This document shows, piece after piece, positions 45,377 to 53,107 of a DNA stretch of 64,000 nucleotides. Both the position numbers and the translations under genes were made by a program. The DNA is taken from contig NZ_JAUOEO010000001.1 of assembly GCF_030540825.1 (NCBI RefSeq), positions 593,001-657,000 on the forward strand, read 5' to 3'. The notes beneath the pieces were generated by a model, which did not search any database, was not told the DNA's origin, and was given only the letters and a program-made list of their open reading frames with translations. This stretch comes from Flavivirga spongiicola. Lineage in GTDB: Bacteria; Bacteroidota; Bacteroidia; Flavobacteriales; Flavobacteriaceae. Position 1 is the stretch's first letter. The number at the start of each line of letters is the position of its first letter.

Positions 45377-46009
45377 TTAATAAGTTTCTTTCTTCAAAAT
45401 CTCTATATGCCGTTTTAAACGATCTACATCAATTTCTAAAGTGCCATTATAGACACCTCGTATAGCCCCTTGTTTATCTATTAAAATAAAATTTTCGGTG
45501 TGTATAAAATCACTTTCATCTTGTGTTTTTATAAAATCTTCATCAGCAAAATAACCCGTTCTTGCAATATTATAAAGTGCATCTTTATCGCCCGTTACTA
45601 AATGCCACTTTACAACATTTATATGATTCTTTGTAGCATAGTCTTTTAAAACCGGAATCGAATCTTTCCAAGGCATGACCGTATGTGAGAGTAACATAAT
45701 ATCCTTATCATTTTTGTACGCCTCCTGAAGATTACCCATATTTTTGGTAAGTTTTGGACAAATGCCAGGACAGCTAGTAAAAAAGAAATCGGCTATATAA
45801 ATCTTGTTCCTATAAGTTTTATTAGTAACAGTCTCTCCATTTTGATTTGTAAAAGAAAACGCTGGAATTTTATGCGTTGCTTTACCCCATTCGGGAGTAA
45901 AGTCTGCACTGTTAAAATAGGGTAATCGTACTACCTCATTACTATCCGCATGTTTATCTTTACAGGATATCATAATAAAAGCTAATACTACTAAAATAGA
46001 ATACCTCAT
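45377..46009 (-). CDS. SCO1/SenC-family copper chaperone lipoprotein
   Basis: 210 aa. The lipobox MISC (C16) anchors the protein. The thioredoxin-fold motif is SCPGICP (C80, C84), the SCO copper-binding pair, with the conserved His in FIHTENFIL (around residue 173). It delivers copper to the CuA centre of cytochrome oxidase or handles periplasmic thiol redox. Its stop is separated from the Ycf48-like gene by about 275 nt, but its start overlaps the MORN lipoprotein gene by 4 nt, and the YHYH gene precedes that, making a three-gene operon. Confidence 0.92.
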   Translation of the reverse strand: MRYSILVVLAFIMISCKDKHADSNEVVRLPYFNSADFTPEWGKATHKIPAFSFTNQNGETVTNKTYRNKIYIADFFFTSCPGICPKLTKNMGNLQEAYKNDKDIMLLSHTVMPWKDSIPVLKDYATKNHINVVKWHLVTGDKDALYNIARTGYFADEDFIKTQDESDFIHTENFILIDKQGAIRGVYNGTLEIDVDRLKRHIEILKKETY

Positions 46010-46575
46010 TTAACTTCGTCGCTATTTGTTGTCACTGTATAACATTTTTTCAAACCTATTAATCCAAATCTATCCCCATTAACTACTTCGTAATTTGCTT
46101 TCATAGTACCGTCAGATTTCCAAAGGCGTTGACGACCAACTTCTTTTCCATTTAAATAGTTAAAATCTTTATACAATTGCTTGGTTTTATACCATTCTTT
46201 AACAATACCATGATATTGGCCCTTTTCATTAAAATGATATTCAAACTTAAGAATGGTATCATTCCACCAAGCTTTATGAATTCCAGATTTATATCCCTTT
46301 GTATAATAACGTTCTATTGAATTTGAGCCATTTTTAAACCAATGTTTTTCGTAACCTTCTTTTCTACCGTCCACATATTCAATATCAGATTTTAAATTTT
46401 TGTCAATATAATACGTTTGCAAATTCCCAGTAAATGGTGCTTTTTTATATAATAAAACACCATTATCAAGCTTTAAATTAGAGTCTGATGCTTCAATAAT
46501 CCCCATTGAGTTTATGGTATCGCAGGCATACAAAGCTCCAACCAAAAAAATTATACACCCTAATTTACTTAACAC
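46006..46575 (-). CDS. MORN-repeat (YwqK-like) lipoprotein
   Basis: 189 aa. The lipobox is LVGALYAC (C18). The mature part is a series of MORN-type repeats: EYVDGRKEGYEKHWFKNG, YTKGYKSGIHKAWWND, FNEKGQYHGIVKEWY and YLNGKEVGRQRLWKSDG. Database names often call this a YwqK antitoxin, but no toxin gene is near, and the repeats indicate a surface or membrane-associated binding protein. It is sandwiched between the YHYH and SCO genes with 4-nt and 0-nt contacts, so it is probably part of their periplasmic pathway. Confidence 0.75.
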   Translation of the reverse strand: MLSKLGCIIFLVGALYACDTINSMGIIEASDSNLKLDNGVLLYKKAPFTGNLQTYYIDKNLKSDIEYVDGRKEGYEKHWFKNGSNSIERYYTKGYKSGIHKAWWNDTILKFEYHFNEKGQYHGIVKEWYKTKQLYKDFNYLNGKEVGRQRLWKSDGTMKANYEVVNGDRFGLIGLKKCYTVTTNSDEVK

Positions 46576-47352
46576 CTAATTTGAAATATTTCCTGGGGTT
46601 CCAAAATAACCATTCCCGTTAATATATGGGTCTTGACTTGTAACGTGGTAATGATAGATACCATCAGGGAAATCTGCAGTAGCTGATGTATGCCCATGAT
46701 AGATATCTAAATCATCATTAGTAATCGTTTCCCCATCTTCAAGGGGGCCATAGACAGGAAATCCATCAGCTAAAAGCCCTAAAAAGGCATCTTCTCCAAA
46801 CTGCTGTGTCAAATAGGTAGGTTCAATATGATAATGATATTGTCCTGTACGTTGCGGGTGTCCCAACCATTGGTCAAATGAATCAATCTCATTTGTTAAT
46901 GGCTGATCTGGTCCGGCGTACTGATTAAAAAATACCACACCATTTCTTGAAATACCTATGGGGCCTAAACCTGTTGCTTGCTTATTTGAAGCCTCCGCTG
47001 GATTTAGCGACATTGTAAAGACTATATTTTGCTCGCTAATTTCATTTGGGTTTTGATTCCAACTTGAATTTGTACCATTATAAGCTTCATATAATGGGTT
47101 ATTTGTTGGCCAATATGGACTTGTGTGATTGGGCAAATCTTGTGTTGTAAATGTCACAGAGTTTCCATTTACAGCATAAGACAACCCAGTACCTTCAAAT
47201 TTTGAAAGAATAGCACTTATATCATAATCTGTATCGGCTGGTTCTTCTTCTGCCATGATAGTCGAATCATCTCCATTGGAACATGCTATAAAAATAATAG
47301 TAACTAATAAAGGTAGAATTAATAGGCTTTTTAAATTTTTCATAAGTTTCAA
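46576..47352 (-). CDS. YHYH-domain lipoprotein
   Basis: 258 aa. The lipobox is IIFIACS (C24). The signature YHYHIEPTYL (around residue 172) and the second GIYHYHVTSQDPY define the YHYH family. The residues between (DGFPVYGPLEDG) are typical of the same fold. The repeated Tyr-His clusters suggest metal coordination, but the function is unproven. It is the first gene of the operon with the MORN and SCO genes, so copper is a plausible metal, which is an inference. Confidence 0.88.
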   Translation of the reverse strand: MKLMKNLKSLLILPLLVTIIFIACSNGDDSTIMAEEEPADTDYDISAILSKFEGTGLSYAVNGNSVTFTTQDLPNHTSPYWPTNNPLYEAYNGTNSSWNQNPNEISEQNIVFTMSLNPAEASNKQATGLGPIGISRNGVVFFNQYAGPDQPLTNEIDSFDQWLGHPQRTGQYHYHIEPTYLTQQFGEDAFLGLLADGFPVYGPLEDGETITNDDLDIYHGHTSATADFPDGIYHYHVTSQDPYINGNGYFGTPGNISN

Positions 47353-47445
47353 TTTTATTTTAGACTCGTATTAATAATATAAGGTTTAATTAATCAGCTC
47401 AAATAATACCGCGTTAAGGTATATGCTTAATTTTACTCTTAATCT

Positions 47446-47598
47446 TTAGTTAGGCAATCTATAAAGACGACCTTTATCTAATATACTCTCTCCATTATGT
47501 TCTTTATACGACGAATAAATAATTATAATATTCATGATAAGCAACACTATTGTAAAAAATGAAATACTAATGATTAAGGCCCTTCTTTTAATTTTCAT
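47446..47598 (-). CDS. Small single-TM protein (50 aa)
   Basis: A 50-codon ORF starting MKIKRRALIISISF has a positively charged N-terminus, one hydrophobic helix (LIISISFFTIVLLIMNIIIIY) and a short polar tail (KEHNGESILDKGRLYRLPN). It has an ATG start and lies 93 nt upstream of the YHYH gene on the same strand. No family is recognised. The clean charged-helix-tail layout argues for a real membrane peptide. Confidence 0.5.
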   Translation of the reverse strand: MKIKRRALIISISFFTIVLLIMNIIIIYSSYKEHNGESILDKGRLYRLPN

Positions 47599-47670
47599 TG
47601 ATTTATTTTGAGATTTACCTTTTTAGATGCGTTTCTTTTTAAAACCTTGCGTAATATTTTATTTTTTTTC

Positions 47671-47701
47671 AAAAAAAAGACTCTCATTGCCTGAGAGTCT
47701 T
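47671..47701 (-). terminator. Intrinsic terminator of ECF module B
   Basis: AAGACTCTCA/TGAGAGTCTT (47677-47686 and 47692-47701) has a 5-nt loop, with the A-run at 47671-47678 giving the U-tract on the minus strand. It lies 16 nt past the sensor stop. Confidence 0.9.
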
Positions 47702-47717
47702 ATAAGTTCATACATCA

Positions 47718-48227
47718 TTAATGTTTCGGTGGCGGTGGTCTATGTTCGCCATTACCATTTCTTAAAGGAGGTCTTTGTTCTTTTTTACCTCTCTTATGAA
47801 GTGCGTCATTAATGATTTTTTTTAACTTTTCTTTTTGTTTATCATTACACAATTCTTGAATATCTTTAAAATGATAAAAAACTTCCATATCCTTTTCTTT
47901 TTCTTTTTCGCCAATTAAAGTCGTTATAGAATCTATGGAGTTCTCATTTAATGAAACATCAGATATCCTATTAAACAAAGCATCTTTTAATTGTTTAATA
48001 TTTCTACTAATACGCCTCATTTTATGATGATGCTCTCTGTTAACCCTTTCAAATTCCAACATTTGATCTCCATCAAAGTTTAATTCTTTAACAATAAAAT
48101 CAGCAGGACCATTAGACCTATTTCTGTTTTCTATTTTATCAGAACTCCCTAAATAATTAAATAGAAAAAAACCATTAACTACTATTAAAAATACTAACAA
48201 TATGTATAAGAGTAAGTTTTTTTTCAT
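47718..48227 (-). CDS. CpxP/Spy-like periplasmic protein of ECF module B
   Basis: 169 aa. An N-terminal helix (LLLYILLVFLIVVNGFFLFNY) anchors a helical, highly charged domain with REHHHKMRRISR and a Pro/His-rich C-terminal end (EQRPPLRNGNGEHRPPPPKH). This is the layout of periplasmic heavy-metal sensors (CnrX/Spy type), with His residues that could bind metal. It is the third gene of a sigma, TM protein, sensor operon, parallel in order to module A. Confidence 0.75.
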   Translation of the reverse strand: MKKNLLLYILLVFLIVVNGFFLFNYLGSSDKIENRNRSNGPADFIVKELNFDGDQMLEFERVNREHHHKMRRISRNIKQLKDALFNRISDVSLNENSIDSITTLIGEKEKEKDMEVFYHFKDIQELCNDKQKEKLKKIINDALHKRGKKEQRPPLRNGNGEHRPPPPKH

Positions 48228-48237
48228 AATGCTTTAT

Positions 48238-48570
48238 TTAATTAAACAATGATGTATCCAAACCCGAAGACAGTCCATATGTTTCTGTAAACTCATTAAT
48301 ATTATTATCATATTCGTTAGAATTTAGCTGCACAAACGCTAACACATTCAAAACAATAACACAGACTAAAGCTGCCAATTGTAACCTAGGAGAAAACCAA
48401 GACCAGATTAATGGCTCTTCTCCTTTTTCAACAAACAACTTCTGCATGGTTCTATCCTTAAAAAAAGGAGATATTTTTACGGCTTCGGTACCATCCATAG
48501 CATTTAAAGTATCGTCAACCTTATTCTTTATGTTTTTATTTATTTCCATGTTATATATTGTTAGATGCAA
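48238..48570 (-). CDS. One-TM protein of ECF module B, probable anti-sigma factor
   Basis: 110 aa. The cytoplasmic N-terminus (KNKVDDTLNAMDGTEAVKISPFF) is followed by one membrane helix (LQLAALVCVIVLNVLAFVQL, about 67-86) and a short periplasmic tail ending in SGLDTSLFN. It is shorter than the module A counterpart and without its duplicated motif. Gene position between sigma and sensor implies an anti-sigma role; no family is recognised. Confidence 0.6.
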   Translation of the reverse strand: MHLTIYNMEINKNIKNKVDDTLNAMDGTEAVKISPFFKDRTMQKLFVEKGEEPLIWSWFSPRLQLAALVCVIVLNVLAFVQLNSNEYDNNINEFTETYGLSSGLDTSLFN

Positions 48571-48589
48571 TAATTTATAAAAGCTTGCG

Positions 48590-49168
48590 TTAGTTTTGAT
48601 TTTTATAAAAACGCTCTAATAATCCTTGTAAATTTTTCTTCGCTCTAAACATTAAAGATTCTACCGAAGACACACTTTTATTAATAATTTCTCCTATTTC
48701 TTTGTTACTCATCCCATCTATCTTACTAAGTGTAAATACGGTTCTTTGCACCTCCGACAATTGATTTATGGCAAGAAACAATGTTTCACTTTTTTCCTTA
48801 TTTTCTAAAATAATCCCTGGATGGTTCATCTCAGTAAAGTATTTGCTTTTATCCATAGGCATATCGTTACCCATTATAGACTGCAAAAAGGCAAAGCGTT
48901 TTTTAGTATTCTTTTTTCTTATAAACTCTAAACATTTATTGGTTGCAATACGATAGATCCAAGTTGATAGTTTAGAATAGCCTTTAAATTTACCAATCGA
49001 ATTAAAAACCTCAACAAAAACATCCTGAGCAATATCTTCGGCATCTTCTTTATTGGGCACAAATGATATACAGGTAGCAAATACTTTATCCTGAAAATCA
49101 TCAATTAGCTTACTGTAAGCATATTGTTTTCCAGCATTTAGATCATTAATAAAATTTTGCTCTGTCAA
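48590..49168 (-). CDS. ECF RNA polymerase sigma factor (module B)
   Basis: 192 aa. Region 2 contains NKEDAEDIAQDVFVEVFNSIGKF and STWIYRIATNKCLEFI; region 4 contains IDGMSNKEIGEIINKSVSSVESLMF, a SigW-type helix-turn-helix. It heads a three-gene operon on the minus strand, with a 19-nt gap to the TM protein. Together with module A there are two sigma circuits of identical gene order within 7 kb, although the sigma sequences differ strongly and are not a recent duplication. Confidence 0.93.
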   Translation of the reverse strand: MTEQNFINDLNAGKQYAYSKLIDDFQDKVFATCISFVPNKEDAEDIAQDVFVEVFNSIGKFKGYSKLSTWIYRIATNKCLEFIRKKNTKKRFAFLQSIMGNDMPMDKSKYFTEMNHPGIILENKEKSETLFLAINQLSEVQRTVFTLSKIDGMSNKEIGEIINKSVSSVESLMFRAKKNLQGLLERFYKNQN

Positions 49169-49218
49169 GTGTGTCTTTTAATACGTGCAAATTAGGAAAT
49201 TAATTGCTGAATTAAACG

Positions 49219-49226
49219 TAACTTTG
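49219..49226 (+). promoter_or_regulatory. Candidate -7 element of the RsmB-type gene
   Basis: TAACTTTG lies 82 nt before the ATG at 49309. A TTG is present at 49204 but with a 12-nt spacer only. Confidence 0.42.
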
Positions 49227-49308
49227 CAGCCTTAATAATTTAAAATTGTTCTATTTTAGTTTAGCCTTCATAACTGCTTACTGAATACTGAACACTGAGA
49301 ACTGAAAA

Positions 49309-50523
49309 ATGCGATTACATAGAAACCTTTGCTTTTCTGTTATAGACGGACTGACCCTAATTTTTAATGAAGGCAAATATGCCGATAAAGTCATTCAACA
49401 ACTATTAAAACGAGATAAACGTTGGGGGGCTAGAGATAGAGCCTTTGTTGCTGAAACCACTTACGACATAGTACGTTGGAAACGCTTGTATGCCGAAATT
49501 GCTGAAGTAAAAGAACCTTTTGACAGAGATAACTTATGGCGGATGTTTGCTGTTTGGGCAACATTAAAAGGTATAAAATTACCCGATTGGAAGTATTTTG
49601 AAGGGACTCCATCCCGTAAAATAAAAGGGCGTTTTGATGAGCTTTCTAAAATTAGAAAATTTAAAGAGTCTATCCCTGATTGGATGGATGCTATTGGTGA
49701 AAAGGAGTTAGGAAATACGGTTTGGACCAAAGAAATTGAAGCTTTAAACCAACAAGCCGATGTTATACTAAGGGTAAATACGCTTAAAACTACCAAAGAG
49801 AAATTACAAGCTGAGTTATTTGATTTAAACATAGAAACAGAATTCATTCCAAATTATCCCAGTGCTTTAAAACTTAAAGAACGTACCAACGTATTTAGCA
49901 CCGACGCTTTTAAAAAAGGATTTTTTGAAGTTCAAGATGCTTCATCGCAATTAGTGGCGGAGTTTTTAAATGTAAAACCTGGAATGCGTGTCGTTGATAC
50001 TTGTGCCGGTGCAGGTGGAAAAACACTTCACATGGCTTCTTTGATGGAAAACAAAGGTCAGGTTATTGCTATGGACATTTATGGTAATAAATTAAACGAA
50101 TTAAAGCGTCGTGCAAAACGAAATGGAGCTCATAATATTGAAAATCGTGTTATTGAATCTACTAAAGTGATTAAAAAACTTTATGATAAAGCTGATCGTG
50201 TATTAATTGATGCTCCCTGCTCTGGGCTTGGGGTATTACGTCGCAATCCGGATGCTAAATGGAAATTACAACCAGATTTCATTAAAAAAATAAAGAAAAC
50301 ACAACAAGACATTTTACAGCAATATTCCAGAATGGTAAAAGCTGGTGGTCAATTAGTATATGCTACGTGTTCTGTATTACCATCTGAAAATCAAGAACAA
50401 GTAAAAACCTTCTTAAAATCTGAAGCTGGTGCTAATTTCACACTTATTAAAGATAATAAAGTATTGGCCCATAAATCTGGGTTTGATGGATTTTACATGG
50501 CGCTTTTGGAGAGGAAGGGTTAA
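49309..50523 (+). CDS. RsmB/NOP2-type rRNA cytosine-C5 methyltransferase
   Basis: 404 aa. The SAM-binding motif is VVDTCAGAGGKT (228-239), followed by the catalytic DAPCSGLG (C304) and YATCSVLPSE (C354). The two cysteines give nucleophilic attack on cytosine C6 and product release. The N-terminal ~130 residues resemble the NusB-like/RNA-binding region of RsmB. Target is probably 16S rRNA, but the exact base is not certain. It is a stand-alone gene with a candidate promoter. Confidence 0.92.
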   Translation: MRLHRNLCFSVIDGLTLIFNEGKYADKVIQQLLKRDKRWGARDRAFVAETTYDIVRWKRLYAEIAEVKEPFDRDNLWRMFAVWATLKGIKLPDWKYFEGTPSRKIKGRFDELSKIRKFKESIPDWMDAIGEKELGNTVWTKEIEALNQQADVILRVNTLKTTKEKLQAELFDLNIETEFIPNYPSALKLKERTNVFSTDAFKKGFFEVQDASSQLVAEFLNVKPGMRVVDTCAGAGGKTLHMASLMENKGQVIAMDIYGNKLNELKRRAKRNGAHNIENRVIESTKVIKKLYDKADRVLIDAPCSGLGVLRRNPDAKWKLQPDFIKKIKKTQQDILQQYSRMVKAGGQLVYATCSVLPSENQEQVKTFLKSEAGANFTLIKDNKVLAHKSGFDGFYMALLERKG

Positions 50524-50604
50524 TAACTTTTCGTTTATAATTCTGAATCTATTTTCAGAATCTTCTATTTTTATGGTCTTATACTGAAAAAACCCAACAT
50601 CAAA

Positions 50605-51144
50605 ATGACATATAAGAACATCGTGTTTATTGGCAAAAGCTTAGACGGTTTTATTGCTGGAAAAAATGGCGAATTGGATTGGCTAGATATGATTCCAAAC
50701 CCAGAACAAAATGGTATGGGCTATTATGACTTAATGGAAGAAATAGATGCGATTGTAATGGGGAAAACAACATTCGAATCAGTTCTTAGTTTTGATATTG
50801 ATTGGCCCTATAAAAAACATGTATTTGTCTTAAGTTATTCTTTGAGCAAAATCCCTGAAACACTTAAAGAAAAAGTAACCTTACTAAAAGGCAATGAAAA
50901 AAATATTTTAAACCTCATTCACAACAAAGGGTTTAACAATTTATATATTGATGGAGGAAAAACAGTTCAAAATTTTCTTAAAGCCGATTTAATTGATGAA
51001 CTTAGAATTTCAACCATTCCAATTGTATTGGGAGATGGTATTCCATTATTTGATATACTCCCAAAATCACTAGTGTTTGATCATGTTAAAACAGAAGTGT
51101 TTTTAGATCAGATTGTTCAAAGTCATTATCAACGAAAAAAATAA
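50605..51144 (+). CDS. Dihydrofolate reductase-like / RibD C-terminal domain protein
   Basis: 179 aa. The DHFR fold starts with IVFIGKSLDGFIAGKNGELDWLD, then VMGKTTFESVL and the IDGGKTVQNFL pyridine-nucleotide loop, ending in GDGIPLFD. This is the YyaP/YwjB-type subfamily and not FolA. The reaction is an NADPH-dependent reduction of an unknown substrate. Start 82 nt after the RsmB gene; the next gene begins 55 nt later, so the three may be linked loosely. Confidence 0.85.
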   Translation: MTYKNIVFIGKSLDGFIAGKNGELDWLDMIPNPEQNGMGYYDLMEEIDAIVMGKTTFESVLSFDIDWPYKKHVFVLSYSLSKIPETLKEKVTLLKGNEKNILNLIHNKGFNNLYIDGGKTVQNFLKADLIDELRISTIPIVLGDGIPLFDILPKSLVFDHVKTEVFLDQIVQSHYQRKK

Positions 51145-51198
51145 AGTTTTCCATAAGTCTTTACTATTTTTAAATAGAAGTAGTTTAAACTTTTTATA

Positions 51199-52059
51199 AT
51201 GAACAATGATTTAAAAATACATCTTTCAAGCATTCTTAAAGAATCTATTACTAGAGTCTCCCCTCTTCATGGTGGTGATATTTCAAATGCTTATCGAATT
51301 GAAACTTCAAATAATTCTTATTTTTTAAAATTAAATGAGGCTATAAATGCCGCAAAGATATTTCAAGCTGAAGTATACGGACTTCAATTGATTGGAGAAA
51401 CAAATACCATAAAAACACCTAGAGTTCTAGCTTCTGACACCTTTCAAAATAGTGCTTTTCTCTTAATGGAGTTTATTGAAAATAAATCGCCTTCGTCTAA
51501 TGATTTTAAAAACTTAGGGCATCAACTAGCTCAACTACATAAATACACATCTGAAAAATTTGGTTTAGATCAAGATAATTTTATTGGTAGTTTACCCCAA
51601 AGTAATAAACCAAATAAAACTTGGATAGATTTTTATACGACTGAACGCTTATTACCGCAACTGGAATTAGCCAAACAAAAACACTTGCTTTCTAAAATGG
51701 AGTGTCCATCTGTACAAAAAATCAAAGATGTCCTAAAATCTTTATTTAAAGACATAAAACCAGCTTTATTACATGGTGATTTATGGAGTGGTAATTATAT
51801 CATTTCTAAAAATGACGTGCCATATCTCATAGATCCTGCTGCTCATTACGGGCATCATGAAGTTGATATTGCCATGACTAAATTGTTTGGTGGTTTTAAT
51901 GAATTCTTTTATGATGCATATGACTCCAATTTTACAAGAGACAAGAATACTTCTAATAGAATAGAAATCTATCAATTGTATTACCTTTTAGTTCATTTAA
52001 ATTTATTTGGTAGGTCTTATTATGGTTCTGTGTCTACTATCTTGAAAAAGTATTTTTGA
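51199..52059 (+). CDS. Fructosamine kinase family protein
   Basis: 286 aa, normal length. The kinase-like fold shows the ATP lysine in YFLKLN (K44), GGDISNAYRI glycine loop (about 25-34), the catalytic HGDLWSGN (192-199) and the metal motif IDPAAHYGHHEVDIAM (about 211-226). The enzyme phosphorylates protein- or amino-acid-bound ketosamines to start deglycation. It ends exactly at a GC-rich palindromic repeat that begins one base after the stop codon. Confidence 0.92.
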   Translation: MNNDLKIHLSSILKESITRVSPLHGGDISNAYRIETSNNSYFLKLNEAINAAKIFQAEVYGLQLIGETNTIKTPRVLASDTFQNSAFLLMEFIENKSPSSNDFKNLGHQLAQLHKYTSEKFGLDQDNFIGSLPQSNKPNKTWIDFYTTERLLPQLELAKQKHLLSKMECPSVQKIKDVLKSLFKDIKPALLHGDLWSGNYIISKNDVPYLIDPAAHYGHHEVDIAMTKLFGGFNEFFYDAYDSNFTRDKNTSNRIEIYQLYYLLVHLNLFGRSYYGSVSTILKKYF

Positions 52060-52131
52060 ATTCCTGCGCAGGCAGGAATCTATTTTTGTGTTTTCAGTTT
52101 CAATTTATAAGATTCCTGCCTGCGCAGGAAT
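52060..52131. repeat. Pair of inverted palindromic repeats (ATTCCTGC family)
   Basis: ATTCCTGCGCAGGCAGGAAT at 52060-52079 and its exact reverse complement at 52112-52131 form a perfect 21-bp inverted repeat with a 30-bp spacer (arms 52060-52080 and 52111-52131). Each arm is itself an 8-bp palindrome with a 4-nt loop. It resembles dispersed intergenic palindromes in flavobacteria and could act as a terminator for the fructosamine kinase. Confidence 0.75.
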
Positions 52132-52152
52132 GAAAAAACGTACAAAAAGTAT

Positions 52153-52160
52153 TACCTTTG
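52153..52160 (+). promoter_or_regulatory. Candidate -7 element for the DUF6934 gene
   Basis: TACCTTTG matches TAnnTTTG and is 19 nt before the TTG start, which supports that start. No upstream TTG is well placed. Confidence 0.45.
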
Positions 52161-52179
52161 AGTATAAAAGTCCCAAATA

Positions 52180-52722
52180 TTGAACAACATACCTGCTTAT
52201 AAAACCGAATTACTCAAATCTAAAACACGAAAAATTCAATATTTATTTGAAAGTAAGGGGTACAAATCAATAATTAAAGCCATTGAATACACTCCAGTTG
52301 CCAAAAGAGATGGAAAAGTAGTCTATAATTTAGGATTTGGGGACTATAATGAAGAAAATGGCAACATTTTCGATAATTCAAATAGTAATAATGGAGATAT
52401 GAGAAAAGTATTCAGTACCGTTCTAAATACAATTCCTAAGTTCTTTAATGAAAATGAAAATGCAGCTATTTGGGTTCAAGGTAGTGATAGTGCAGATGAT
52501 TTTAAGCAACTTTGTGAAGTTGCTTGTAAAAAGAACTGTGAAGATCTTTGTAAAAATTTTAACAGAAGGATTAAAACGTACAGATACTATATAAATAGAA
52601 ATTTCACTGAATTAAGTAAAGAGTATCTATTTTTTGGGTTAACAAATGAAAAAAAAGCCACTATAACACAGTATACACCTGAAAATGAATATATTGGACT
52701 TTTGGTTTTTAAGAAAAATTGA
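52180..52722 (+). CDS. DUF6934 family protein
   Basis: 180 aa, with a TTG start. An in-frame TAA at 52165-52167 and the absence of an ATG before residue 74 leave TTG as the only good start. The pattern YLFESKGYKSIIKAIEY, VVYNLGFGDYNEENG and NSNNGDMRKVFSTV matches the DUF6934 family, whose members often sit beside small basic ORFs. The function is unknown. A second small ORF starts 26 nt downstream, so the pair is probably a two-gene unit. It contains four cysteines (CEVACKKNCEDLCK) clustered near residue 108-121. Confidence 0.75.
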   Translation: MNNIPAYKTELLKSKTRKIQYLFESKGYKSIIKAIEYTPVAKRDGKVVYNLGFGDYNEENGNIFDNSNSNNGDMRKVFSTVLNTIPKFFNENENAAIWVQGSDSADDFKQLCEVACKKNCEDLCKNFNRRIKTYRYYINRNFTELSKEYLFFGLTNEKKATITQYTPENEYIGLLVFKKN

Positions 52723-52748
52723 TCTAAATTTGTATAGTAAATAAATTT

Positions 52749-52919
52749 ATGAAACGAAAAAAGCAAATATTAAAAGCAACAAAAGTACTTTCAATGTCAA
52801 AAGCGACAAAAGAGAGGATATCTAGTATTGCCAAAGATATTAAAGGTAAAGAACTGTTCCCTGAAAAAATAGAATTAGCAAAAAAAACATTAAGCAAGAT
52901 TAAATCACTACCAATTTAA
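52749..52919 (+). CDS. Small basic protein (56 aa) paired with DUF6934
   Basis: A 56-codon ORF starting MKRKKQILKATKVLSMSK is lysine-rich and helical, ending in KKTLSKIKSLPI. It has an ATG start, lies 26 nt after the DUF6934 gene and ends 30 nt before a strong terminator that closes the unit. No family is recognised. Such basic companion proteins are seen beside DUF6934 in flavobacteria. Confidence 0.6.
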   Translation: MKRKKQILKATKVLSMSKATKERISSIAKDIKGKELFPEKIELAKKTLSKIKSLPI

Positions 52920-52949
52920 AATAGTTGCTTACAACATATAGAGAGATAC

Positions 52950-52974
52950 GCAAACCAAATGGTTTGCTTTTTTT
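52950..52974 (+). terminator. Intrinsic terminator of the DUF6934 unit
   Basis: GCAAACC/GGTTTGC (52950-52956 and 52961-52967) with an AAAT loop and a run of seven T. Confidence 0.92.
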
Positions 52975-53066
52975 ATGAAACCATGCGATTTCTTATGTTT
53001 AAAACCTCGTGAATAACTCTCAATTTTCCTCGTTACATTTTTACAAGAAATTCGATTAAAAAGAAG

Positions 53067-53074
53067 TAAATTTG
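53067..53074 (+). promoter_or_regulatory. Candidate -7 element of purL
   Basis: TAAATTTG matches TAnnTTTG, 33 nt before the purL ATG. No TTG at standard spacing. Confidence 0.48.
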
Positions 53075-53107
53075 CACTTTCTTTAAACACACACAAATCA
53101 AGACATA

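Noticed and set aside
46006..46575. Toxin-antitoxin function suggested by the common name YwqK antitoxin
   Set aside because: No toxin gene is adjacent, and the MORN repeats and lipobox point to a membrane-bound binding protein in the SCO/YHYH operon.
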